A stretch of DNA of 64,000 bases from an uncultured Actinomycetes bacterium. Lineage in GTDB: Bacteria; Actinomycetota; Acidimicrobiia; Acidimicrobiales; Microtrichaceae. The position numbers were made by a program, and so were the translations under genes. The stretch covers positions 1 to 64,000 of the forward strand of contig CAINRS010000140.1 of the NCBI GenBank assembly GCA_903852755.1, written 5' to 3'. A model generated the notes under the pieces. That model saw nothing but the letters and a program-made list of their open reading frames with translations. It did no database searches and was not told the origin of the DNA. Positions 8,140-16,062 of the stretch are shown here, piece by piece; position 1 is the stretch's first letter; each line of letters starts with the position of its first letter.

Positions 8140-11100
8140 GCGGGGCGCCGGCGTCGGATCGCCGCGACGACCGGGTCGGCCACGAGGGCGGTGACGGCCA
8201 GGAGCGTCCACGCGTGCGTGAGTTCGAACTGGTTCATCCAGTTGAAGTCGAGCACGTAGCCGTTGCGGAACTGCTTGGCGACGACGAAGCCGGCGGCGGC
8301 GCCCCACAGGACCACCACGGTGGCCCGCAGGAGCACCTGGCCGCGTTCGAGACCGGTGGCCAGGCCGAGCAGGACGGCGAGCACCAGGGCGACGGCCGGT
8401 CCGGCGACGATCCACGCCACGAGTCCACCGGCCAGGCCGACGAGCACGGCCGTCGCGGCACCGGTGCCGCCACCCGTCGCCTCCCACGGCGCTGCGAGCT
8501 CCGGTCGCAGCGCAGGACGGTGGTCGTCGGGGACCGGACGGCGGCGGGGGAGCAGCACGAGCGCCACGCAGATCACGGCACCCAGGGCGGACAGCGCGAG
8601 TCCCACCCAGACGGCCGACTGGGGGGTCCAGCGGACCTCGATCGATGCGTCGGACCCGACGACGGCCGGATCGACGAGCCACCCGTTGGCGTAGCCGTTG
8701 ACGAGCGTCGGCGGACCCAGGTCGACGCCGTCGGCCCTGGTGGCCGCGAATCCGTCGCTCAGCGACTGTCCGAGCACCACCCAGTAGGGGGCCGCTGCGT
8801 CGCGCACGTCGTATCGCCACGTCAGGCGACCGGACTGCACCACGTCGGTGGACGGTCCGGGTGGTGCGGGTCGGGGGCCGGTGACCAGCGTGTCCGGGCC
8901 AGGAGCGCCGCCCGGGCCCGAGGCCAGCACGACCGAGTCGACGTCCAGTCCCGTGGTGGACCCGGGGGCGCTCTCGAGCAGCGACCGCCCGGCCACCAGC
9001 CGCACTCCGTTCGGATCGCACGCCCCGTACCGAACGGGGGCCCGGCCGAGCAGGTCAGCGACGGTCCCGGTCGCCTCGACCGGGACCGGTGATCCGCCGA
9101 GTGCGAGCAGGTCCGTCCGGCAGCCCGAGGTCCACGGCGCTGCGGGTTCCGGGACGTCGACCGTCGGTCCGGCTCCGAGCTCCACGATGGCGACCGGGAG
9201 CACCGTGGTGGCCCCGGTGAACCAGTCGGTGGATGTGGCCTCGGACACCTCGTCGATGCGGACCTGCAGGCGATCGGTCGTGGTCGCCGGGAGCGGGACC
9301 CGCACGGTCTCGGTCGTGCCGTCGGCCCGCTCGCCAACGCCGGACGACGGCACGTCGACCGTCGTCGAGGTCCCCGAGGCATCGGTCACGGTGAGCCGGG
9401 TCGGCACCGAGTGTCGGCCGTCGCGCCGGTAGGTCAGGTCGAGACCGTCGACGGTCACGGGCGCCGGAGTGGTCACGTCGATCCACTGTCCCCGTGGTGC
9501 GTTCACCGGTGTCTGCCAGGCCGTGTCGGACCGGCCGTCGACCGCCGAGGTGGCCCGACTCCAGGGGTCACCGGGCAGCGATGCACTGGAGCGGACGTCG
9601 AGCCCGCCCCGTTCGGCGCCGGGGACGCCGAGGAGTCGGTCGATGTCGACCGGGCTGCGGTCCGGGTCGAGTCGAACCGTCCCGAACGGAGTGGCGCGTC
9701 GCTCGACCGGTCCCGCCACCCACCGCAGGATGCGGGACTCCTCGTCGCCCACCACCACCTCGGCCGGGTCGGCGGCCCGCCGCTGGAACACGTAGGTGAG
9801 CGGTCGCTGCAGGGAGGTCTCCGGCGGGATCGACTCGAGCAGGAACGTGGGGGGCGAGACGATCTCGGTCACGGGATCGACCCCGGGGATGGTCACCTCG
9901 GCGAATCCGACATCGGACACTCCGACGTACCGGTCGAGTCGTGGAACGTCCGTCTCGGTGATCGTGACGCGGAGGCGTTCGAACGTCCGGAGGCCGAGGT
10001 CCACCCGCTGGCCGGGCACGACCCTGGAGCGCTCGTCGAGGTCGACCACGACCGGCGGGTCGTCGTCGAGCTGGAGCTCGACCCGGGTGATCCACCGGTT
10101 GGCCGGACGCTGCGGCTGGAGCAGGACGACGTGGTCGGTCGTGACCGGAGTCCGCGGCGTGATCTGGAGGTACTCGCCCCGCGGCTCCCCGAACGCAGCG
10201 ACCCGCCAGGCGGTCGCCGGGTCGCCGTCGACGGCCCGGGCGGCCCGGTCCGCCGGGGTGTACGACACCGGGTTGCCGAACGAGGACGCCTGGACGTCGG
10301 CGCCGCCGACCTGCTCGGTCGTGGTGCGCTGGTCGTCCGCGACCTCGGGGAACACCTCGAGCCGGTTGTCGGTCGGATCGTCCTCGAGGGGTCGCTCACC
10401 GCGCTGTTCGGTCACCCCCTCGTTCTCCCGGACCGAGCCCCAGCGTCGGGCCGCCCGCCGGTTGGTGTCGGTGACCACGAGCTGGCTCCCGGGAGCGTCG
10501 GCCTGGGCCCGGAGCCCGTCGGCATCGGCAGCGAAGGATGCGGCGTACAGGACGGGGCTGGCGGGGTCGAGGCCCCCCGATGCCGCCCACTGGACGATCC
10601 CGGCACCGTCTCCGTCGAGGAGGGTCGGGGCGGACGCGGCGACGGTCCTGGCGATGGGGAGCGGATCGTCCACCTCGAACAGGCTCAGGGCCGGTGCTCG
10701 GGGTGTGCCCGGAGGCAGACCGAGCGTCACCTCGTCGAGGAGGGGCAGCCTCGGATCGGCGTCGTTGGCCACGCCGTCACCGAAGGTGGCCGCCCGCCGC
10801 AGCCCCGGTGTGGACGCGAGCTCGGCCGCGGTCGGGTCCGGTCGGGGAGTGCGGAACCGTTCGTACTGCAGGTCCCCCCGGTGGAGCACCGCGCCGACCC
10901 CGAGCAGACGCGCCACCGGCGCGAGGGCGCGCGGGTCCGACGTCCCCTGCTGGAGCGGCAGGTCGAGGGCGTTGAGCAGGTTCGCCGACGGTGGCGTCCC
11001 GTAGGGGATGAGCTCTCGGGCCAGGTAGGGGCGATCGATCAGCCCGGGCGTGACGGGGTCGACCGTCTCGCCCCAGCGGTACGAGGCGAAGTCGGTGCCC

Positions 11101-12470
11101 GGCACCTCGAGCACACGGGTCCCGCGGTCGCCGGTGTCGATCGCCCGGGCGGCGTCGAGCCAGTAGCCGGGCAGCTCCTCGGGTCGTCGGAGGTTGCGGT
11201 CGACGAGTTCACCGCCGAAGAGGGCCCACTGGTTGCAGCACACGAGCAGCAGCACCACGACGGCAACCGGTCGGTGCCAGGCGGGACGGAACCGGCTGAG
11301 CGCCGCCACGCCCGCTCCGAGGAACACGGCCAGGCCGAGGGCCACGAGCGGGATCGCCCGGGGGGTCGAGCGGAACGCCAGACCGGCGTCGGTGCCGGTC
11401 CACGCCCGGAACAGCCCACCTGCGGGGGCGGGCGCGTCCCAGGGGTGGGACCCGACACCGACCACCACGCCGACCAGGACGAGCAGGGCGAAGAAGATCC
11501 GGTGCCGGAACCGGGTGGTGACCGCAGCGAGCAGCGCCAGGCCGGGGACCAGGAACGACAGCAGGAGCCCGGGCAGGGACTCGGTGAGCCGCTCGGCCGC
11601 GGAGATCCACGACCCGAGGGCGTCACGGCCGTAGAAGAACCAGTAGCCGAGTCCCCGCAGGATCTCGGTCGACGTCGACGCGTTCGCCACCGTGGCGTAG
11701 GTCTCGGTGTACCGCAGGATCGGGATCCCGAAGGCCCCCTGGAGGGCCAGTCCGGTGATCCACCACGTCGACGTCGCCAGCGTCAGCACCGTGATGCGCA
11801 GTCCGGCGGCGAGGGTGGCGCCCCACGTCGCCGTGCGGGCGACCAGCACGCAGTACCCGAGCCACAGGAGCGGTCCGGCCATGACCAGGAGCAGCGAGGT
11901 GGCGTTGACGCCGCCGACGGTGACGGTGACCAGCGCGAACACCGCCGGCCAGCGCCACCCGCCGAGTCGCACGGAGCGTGACGCCAGCCCGATCAGCCAC
12001 GGGAGGCCGGCGAACGGCAGGAGGATCACCGAGATCCGTGCGCCGTAGTGGAGCAGGTAGGGGCTGAGCGCGTAGGCGAAGGAGGCCACGGTCACCCCGG
12101 TCCCCTCCCAGCGGAGCTCCCGCAGGAGGAACCGGACACCGAGTCCGGCAGCGGCGATGATCGTGCCGAGCCAGAGACGCTGGGCAACCCAGTCGGGGAC
12201 GCCGATGGCGTCGAGGACCCAGTAGTAGGGCCCCATCGGCCACAGGTAGCCGATGTTCTGGTGGGTCACGGTTCCCGCACCGATGCTGGTGTCCCACATC
12301 CACGCCGCCCTGCTCAGCAGCCTCCCGGGATCCAGGTAGAGGTAGGTCTTGGTGTCGGCACCGACCTCGCCCGGGCGGGTCAGCAGGAGCGGGACGTAGG
12401 CGACCACGAGCAACGCGAGCGTGCCGATCGGCAGGCGGCGGAGGTCTCGGACGTCGGCGGTGGAACCCAT
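8124..12470 (-). CDS. AftD-like alpha-(1->3)-arabinofuranosyltransferase
   Basis: At 1448 residues this is the size of mycobacterial AftD, which branches arabinan chains at the outer face of the membrane using decaprenyl-phosphate arabinose. The N-terminal 430 residues form a multi-pass GT-C core; GADTKTYLYLDPG (Asp39) in the first loop matches the conserved acidic site of AftD proteins, and the following GAGTVTHQNIGYLWPMGPYYW is characteristic. Two discoidin-like carbohydrate-binding modules are visible around residues 730-870 (AVDGDPATAWRV) and 950-1090 (AVDGRSDTAWQT). Several membrane segments close the protein after about 1280. A TAGCGT -10 box 12 bp before the ATG implies a very short leader. 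The acceptor polymer here is unknown. Confidence 0.88.
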   Translation of the reverse strand: MGSTADVRDLRRLPIGTLALLVVAYVPLLLTRPGEVGADTKTYLYLDPGRLLSRAAWMWDTSIGAGTVTHQNIGYLWPMGPYYWVLDAIGVPDWVAQRLWLGTIIAAAGLGVRFLLRELRWEGTGVTVASFAYALSPYLLHYGARISVILLPFAGLPWLIGLASRSVRLGGWRWPAVFALVTVTVGGVNATSLLLVMAGPLLWLGYCVLVARTATWGATLAAGLRITVLTLATSTWWITGLALQGAFGIPILRYTETYATVANASTSTEILRGLGYWFFYGRDALGSWISAAERLTESLPGLLLSFLVPGLALLAAVTTRFRHRIFFALLVLVGVVVGVGSHPWDAPAPAGGLFRAWTGTDAGLAFRSTPRAIPLVALGLAVFLGAGVAALSRFRPAWHRPVAVVVLLLVCCNQWALFGGELVDRNLRRPEELPGYWLDAARAIDTGDRGTRVLEVPGTDFASYRWGETVDPVTPGLIDRPYLARELIPYGTPPSANLLNALDLPLQQGTSDPRALAPVARLLGVGAVLHRGDLQYERFRTPRPDPTAAELASTPGLRRAATFGDGVANDADPRLPLLDEVTLGLPPGTPRAPALSLFEVDDPLPIARTVAASAPTLLDGDGAGIVQWAASGGLDPASPVLYAASFAADADGLRAQADAPGSQLVVTDTNRRAARRWGSVRENEGVTEQRGERPLEDDPTDNRLEVFPEVADDQRTTTEQVGGADVQASSFGNPVSYTPADRAARAVDGDPATAWRVAAFGEPRGEYLQITPRTPVTTDHVVLLQPQRPANRWITRVELQLDDDPPVVVDLDERSRVVPGQRVDLGLRTFERLRVTITETDVPRLDRYVGVSDVGFAEVTIPGVDPVTEIVSPPTFLLESIPPETSLQRPLTYVFQRRAADPAEVVVGDEESRILRWVAGPVERRATPFGTVRLDPDRSPVDIDRLLGVPGAERGGLDVRSSASLPGDPWSRATSAVDGRSDTAWQTPVNAPRGQWIDVTTPAPVTVDGLDLTYRRDGRHSVPTRLTVTDASGTSTTVDVPSSGVGERADGTTETVRVPLPATTTDRLQVRIDEVSEATSTDWFTGATTVLPVAIVELGAGPTVDVPEPAAPWTSGCRTDLLALGGSPVPVEATGTVADLLGRAPVRYGACDPNGVRLVAGRSLLESAPGSTTGLDVDSVVLASGPGGAPGPDTLVTGPRPAPPGPSTDVVQSGRLTWRYDVRDAAAPYWVVLGQSLSDGFAATRADGVDLGPPTLVNGYANGWLVDPAVVGSDASIEVRWTPQSAVWVGLALSALGAVICVALVLLPRRRPVPDDHRPALRPELAAPWEATGGGTGAATAVLVGLAGGLVAWIVAGPAVALVLAVLLGLATGLERGQVLLRATVVVLWGAAAGFVVAKQFRNGYVLDFNWMNQFELTHAWTLLAVTALVADPVVAAIRRRRPAQSSG

Positions 12471-12527
12471 CGGGCGTGCAGGACGCTACTCGCACGTCCG
12501 GTCGCCGTGACGGTGCCCCCGACCGCG

Positions 12528-12543
12528 TAGCGTGGGACGGGCA
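12528..12543 (+). promoter_or_regulatory. -10 element for the GT-C gene at 12544
   Basis: TAGCGT at 12528-12533, then 10 bp to ATG 12544; the predicted leader is only about 3-4 nt. This argues for ATG 12544 over the in-frame GTG at 12532, which lies inside the -10 box. Confidence 0.55.
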
Positions 12544-14013
12544 ATGACGGACACGACACCGATCCAGCGGGTCGGCCCCGACCGGATGTCGCGCCGGACA
12601 TTCCTGTCCTGGCTGGCCGGCATCGCCGCCGTCGCGCTGGTCGTCCGGGTGGTCTTCGTCCTGGTGCGGCAGTCGTCGGTCGTGCTCGTGACCGGTGATG
12701 CGTACTGGTACCACTTCCAGGCGAAGCTCGTCGCCGACGGCCGGGGCTTCCTCCACCCCTTCGACTACTTCGTGGACGGTGTGGTCGCCCCGGGTGCCGA
12801 CCACCCGCCGGGATTCGTGCTGATCCTCGCCCTGCTCGACGTCCTCGGGATCTCGACCCCACAGGGCCAGCGGCTCGTCATGTGCGTGGTGGGGACCGTG
12901 ACGGTGCTGCTCGTCGGTCTGCTCGGACGGCGCCTGGCCGGTGATCGTGTCGCGCTCGTGGCGGCGGCGTTCGCGGCCCTCTACCCGAACTTCTGGATCA
13001 ACGACGGCATGCTCATGGTCGAGACCGTCTACATGCTGGCGTCGGTGGTGGCGCTGCTGGGCTGCTACGCCTACCTGGCCCGTCCCCGGTGGGGGACGCT
13101 GGTGCTGACGTCGGCCGCGATCGTCGTCGCCGGCATGCACCGACCCGAGGCGCTGGCCCTGTTCGCGCTCATGGTCCTCCCGATGGTGTGGGGGCGGCGG
13201 GCGCTGTCGGTCCCGCTCAGGATCGGACACCTCGCCGCAGCCGCCGGGATCGTCGTCGTCGCGTTCGCGCCGTGGGCCGCGTACAACCAGGCCCGCTTCG
13301 ACGCCTTCGTGCCGATCAGCACCGGGGCCGGCCAGACACTCGTGGCCGCCAACTGCGATCTGACGTACTCCGGTCAGGCGCTCGGGTTCTACGACACCAA
13401 GTGCCTGCTCGCCCCGCAGATCGAGGAGCCGACCACGACGAACCGCTCGGAGCGCGACCGGCAGTACAACGCCATCGCCCGGGCGTACATGGCCGAGCAC
13501 GTCGGCGAGCTGCCCCGGGTCGTGGCGGCCCGAATCGGGAGGCTGTGGCACGTCTTCCGCCCCGGTCAGAGCCTCGGGCTCGACGGCTTCATCGAGGGAC
13601 GTGCCGGAGGGCCTCCCGGGAGCAGCTTCTGGCCGGTCCGTGAGGCGCTCTGGTCGTACTTCGTGCTCGCACCGACCTCGCTGGTGGGACTGTGGATCCT
13701 GCACCGACGGGGCCGACGGATCTACCCGCTCCTTGCGCAGCCGGTGCTCGCCACCGTGGTGGCGGCCACCACCTTCGGGATCACCCGGTACCGCGCCGGT
13801 GCCGAGATCACGATCGTCGTCGCGGCCGCCGTCGCTGCGGTGGCGGCGTTCGACTGGCTGCTCGGTCGCCGACTCGCCACGGACTCCGTCGGGGCCGCCG
13901 ACGGTGATCCGCCGGACGGCGGACGGGGTGACGAGTGGGCCGAACAGCAGCCGGATGCCGGAACCGGGGACGTGCCCCGGGCCGGGGACGAACCAGTGGG
14001 GGCGGGGACGTGA
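12544..14013 (+). CDS. Polytopic GT39/ArnT-like glycosyltransferase
   Basis: A 489-residue membrane protein with about ten hydrophobic segments. The first external loop reads TGDAYWYHFQAKLVADGRGF, the acidic loop position that in GT-C enzymes (PMT/ArnT type) binds the polyprenyl-phosphate sugar donor; PGADHPPGFVLILALL follows as in dolichyl-phosphate-mannose-type transferases. The C-terminal 45 residues are polar and likely disordered. It should transfer a sugar from a lipid-phosphate carrier outside the membrane. It overlaps the next gene by GTGA, so the two are translationally coupled. Confidence 0.82.
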   Translation: MTDTTPIQRVGPDRMSRRTFLSWLAGIAAVALVVRVVFVLVRQSSVVLVTGDAYWYHFQAKLVADGRGFLHPFDYFVDGVVAPGADHPPGFVLILALLDVLGISTPQGQRLVMCVVGTVTVLLVGLLGRRLAGDRVALVAAAFAALYPNFWINDGMLMVETVYMLASVVALLGCYAYLARPRWGTLVLTSAAIVVAGMHRPEALALFALMVLPMVWGRRALSVPLRIGHLAAAAGIVVVAFAPWAAYNQARFDAFVPISTGAGQTLVAANCDLTYSGQALGFYDTKCLLAPQIEEPTTTNRSERDRQYNAIARAYMAEHVGELPRVVAARIGRLWHVFRPGQSLGLDGFIEGRAGGPPGSSFWPVREALWSYFVLAPTSLVGLWILHRRGRRIYPLLAQPVLATVVAATTFGITRYRAGAEITIVVAAAVAAVAAFDWLLGRRLATDSVGAADGDPPDGGRGDEWAEQQPDAGTGDVPRAGDEPVGAGT

Positions 14014-14744
14014 GCGACGAGCAGGAGGCGATCACCCAGGTCGAGATGATCCAGCGGCTGCCCAGGGCACGGTTGGTCCACCGGGTCCCGTACCTCGTCG
14101 ACGCCGTCCGGGGTCGCAGCGCTGCGCACGTCGGGTTCGTCGACGCAGGCTGCTGGCAGCTCCACGAACGCCTGGACCGTTGGATCCACGCGGACCTGGA
14201 CCGCGCCGCAGCTCGACTGGTCGGCATCGACATCGACGTCGCCGGTGTCGAACGGGCCCGTCGCAACGGGTTCGAGGCCCACGTGGCGGACTGCCGCGAC
14301 GGTGCGGCGCTCGAGGCGCTGCCGATCGAACCGGTCGAGGTCGTCGTCGCCGGCGAGGTGATCGAGCACGTCGACGAGCCGGGTCCGTTCCTGGCAGGAC
14401 TGCGCTCCCTCGTCCGACCCGGCGGCAGACTCGTCCTCACCACGCCCAATGCGAGCGGGCTCATCAGCTCGGTCTCGGCGATCGCCGGCTTCGAGGTCAA
14501 CCACCCGGACCACGTGGTCGCGTTCACGTGGTTCACCCTGTCCAACCTGCTCGAGCGACACGGGTGGACGGTCAGGGAGGTGGCGACGTACGTCCCCGAG
14601 GTCAAGGAGCGGTCAGGACTGCGTGGTCGTGATCGGGTGCTCGCCGGTGGCGCCGGGGCGGTGCTCGCCCTCGAGCGCCTGCTGGGCCGGCTCGGCCGTC
14701 CGTTCGCTGCCGACGGCCTGATCCTCAACGCCGAGCGCACCTGA
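14010..14744 (+). CDS. SAM-dependent methyltransferase
   Basis: A 244-residue class I methyltransferase starting at the GTG of a GTGA overlap with the GT-C gene. Motif I appears as VGFVDAG, motif II as LVGIDIDVAGVERAR, and motif IV as VVVAGEVIEHVDEPGPFL, followed by LVRPGGRLVLTTPNASG. This pattern is frequent among methyltransferases of surface-polysaccharide loci that cap or modify sugars. Acceptor unknown. A hairpin 16 bp after the stop probably ends the two-gene transcript. Confidence 0.82.
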   Translation: MSDEQEAITQVEMIQRLPRARLVHRVPYLVDAVRGRSAAHVGFVDAGCWQLHERLDRWIHADLDRAAARLVGIDIDVAGVERARRNGFEAHVADCRDGAALEALPIEPVEVVVAGEVIEHVDEPGPFLAGLRSLVRPGGRLVLTTPNASGLISSVSAIAGFEVNHPDHVVAFTWFTLSNLLERHGWTVREVATYVPEVKERSGLRGRDRVLAGGAGAVLALERLLGRLGRPFAADGLILNAERT

Positions 14745-14759
14745 ACGGCGGGGCTCTCG

Positions 14760-14786
14760 GCGCACCCGGGCGCAGGCCGGGCGCGC
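14760..14786. terminator. Hairpin between convergent genes
   Basis: GCGCACCCGG (14760-14769) pairs with CCGGGCGCGC (14777-14786), one mismatch, across a 7-nt loop. It lies between the stop codons of the converging genes at 14744 and 14802 and can act on both strands. No T-tract follows. Confidence 0.6.
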
Positions 14787-14801
14787 ACGGCACAGGTCGC
14801 G

Positions 14802-15251
14802 TCAGTGGTCAGCAGCGGGTGGCGCAGGTCCGTCCTCGGACCCGCCGACCGTCGCTCCGCCTCGCTCCGTCCGCTCACGCAGCAGCGCGAGCTCCTCGGC
14901 CAGCACACGGATCCGTTCCTCCGACCGGGACAGCTCCCAGGAGAAGTGGACCACCACGAGGAACAGGAACCCGACTGCCAGCAGCAGCAGGGTGGCGGGC
15001 GGGTAGTAGATCCCGAGCAGCTCCGAGACGATCGTCAGCAGGTCGGGGAAGACCGCCAGGGTGGCGAGGGCCACACCCACCGAGATCCACAGGAGCGAGT
15101 ACTTGGTGCGCAGACCGTGCCGGCGGACCAGCCGCACGATGAACACCAGGACGCCGACGGCGGCGAGCGCGACGAACACGTGGGCGCGGGGTGTCATCTC
15201 CCCGATCTGCGCGCTGGGGTCCGAGGTAGCGACCAGCGTTGCCCGGATCAC
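14802..15251 (-). CDS. DUF2304 membrane protein
   Basis: A 149-residue protein with three or four membrane segments (VFVALAAVGVLVFIVRLV, then the LRTKYSLLWISVGVALATLAVF core typical of DUF2304, then LLLLAVGFLFLVVVHFSWEL) and a C-terminal coiled-coil-like tail (SRSEERIRVLAEELALLRER). DUF2304 proteins are usually encoded next to a DPM1-like GT2, as here, and are thought to work with it in the membrane. GTG 15251 overlaps the GT2 stop by GTGA, so translation is coupled. An internal ATG twenty codons in is a possible alternative. Confidence 0.85.
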   Translation of the reverse strand: MIRATLVATSDPSAQIGEMTPRAHVFVALAAVGVLVFIVRLVRRHGLRTKYSLLWISVGVALATLAVFPDLLTIVSELLGIYYPPATLLLLAVGFLFLVVVHFSWELSRSEERIRVLAEELALLRERTERGGATVGGSEDGPAPPAADH

Positions 15252-15991
15252 GTCGCGCCTCCGTCACCCGTCGACGGGTCCGGTCGATCGGGCCGCCGGC
15301 GACTGGCGCGCACGAACAGGGTCACGAGCACCCGAACGTAGTGGTAGGCGAGTCCGAGACGGAGCGTCGACGGACGGCCACCCGCCCGGGCGTTCATCCG
15401 CACGGGCACCTCGGCGATGCGGAACCCCTCGTAGGTCGCCTGGAGGAGGACCTCGACCGACTCCATGTACTCCGAGGGGTAGTTGAGTGCGAAGTACTCG
15501 AGGACCGGACGGTCGAAGGCCCGGAAACCCGAACTCGTGTCGCTGAAGCGTCGGCCGGAGAGCATGCGCAGCGCCAGCCGCAGCACCCGCATGGCCCCGC
15601 GTCTCGTGTGGCCCACCTCGTAGGTGGACCCACCGCTGCCGAATCGGGTGCCGATCACGAAGTCCGCCCCGTCGAGCGCCTCGAGCAGCCGCGGGATCTC
15701 GGTCGGGTCGTGCTGGCCGTCGGCGTCGAGTTGCACCGCCCGCTGGTAGCCCTCGTCGACCGCGTAGCGGAACCCCGTCCGGAGTGCGCTCCCGATCCCG
15801 AGGTTGAACGGCAGACGGAGCACCCGGACACCCGGTTGCTCACCGACGGCCCGGCCGGTCCCGTCGCTCGAGCCGTCGTCCACCACCACCACGTCGATCC
15901 CGGGCAGGACCTGACGGAGTTCGGAGAGGACGTCGGGGAGCGTCTCCGACTCGTTGAACGCCGGGATGATCACGAGGTCCTTGGCGTTCAC
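15248..15991 (-). CDS. DPM1-like family 2 glycosyltransferase
   Basis: A 247-residue GT2 enzyme of the dolichol-phosphate-mannose-synthase type without its own membrane segments. VVVVDDGSSDGTG binds the nucleotide and QLDADGQHDP holds the metal-binding DxD. With the DUF2304 partner just downstream (GTGA overlap) it probably makes a polyprenyl-phosphate-hexose on the cytosolic side, supplying the GT-C enzymes nearby. GTG 15991 has GGAGG four to five bases upstream, which fixes the start. Sugar unknown. Confidence 0.87.
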   Translation of the reverse strand: MNAKDLVIIPAFNESETLPDVLSELRQVLPGIDVVVVDDGSSDGTGRAVGEQPGVRVLRLPFNLGIGSALRTGFRYAVDEGYQRAVQLDADGQHDPTEIPRLLEALDGADFVIGTRFGSGGSTYEVGHTRRGAMRVLRLALRMLSGRRFSDTSSGFRAFDRPVLEYFALNYPSEYMESVEVLLQATYEGFRIAEVPVRMNARAGGRPSTLRLGLAYHYVRVLVTLFVRASRRRPDRPDPSTGDGGAT

Positions 15992-16062
15992 CAGTCCTCC
16001 AGAACCACCGGCACCCTTCCATCATCCCACCCACCCCGCGCGGGTGCGAGGATCAGGGCACC

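Noticed and set aside
9411-11981. An 856-codon plus-strand frame opposite the AftD-like gene
   Set aside because: No domain, and the opposite strand carries a gene with conserved family motifs and discoidin domains.
11623-13704. A 693-codon minus-strand frame spanning two genes
   Set aside because: It crosses the intergenic promoter region and both flanking genes and has no coherent domain.
14745-14801. Considered a small RNA gene between convergent genes
   Set aside because: The 57-bp gap is fully explained by a hairpin terminator; nothing resembles a tRNA or known RNA fold.
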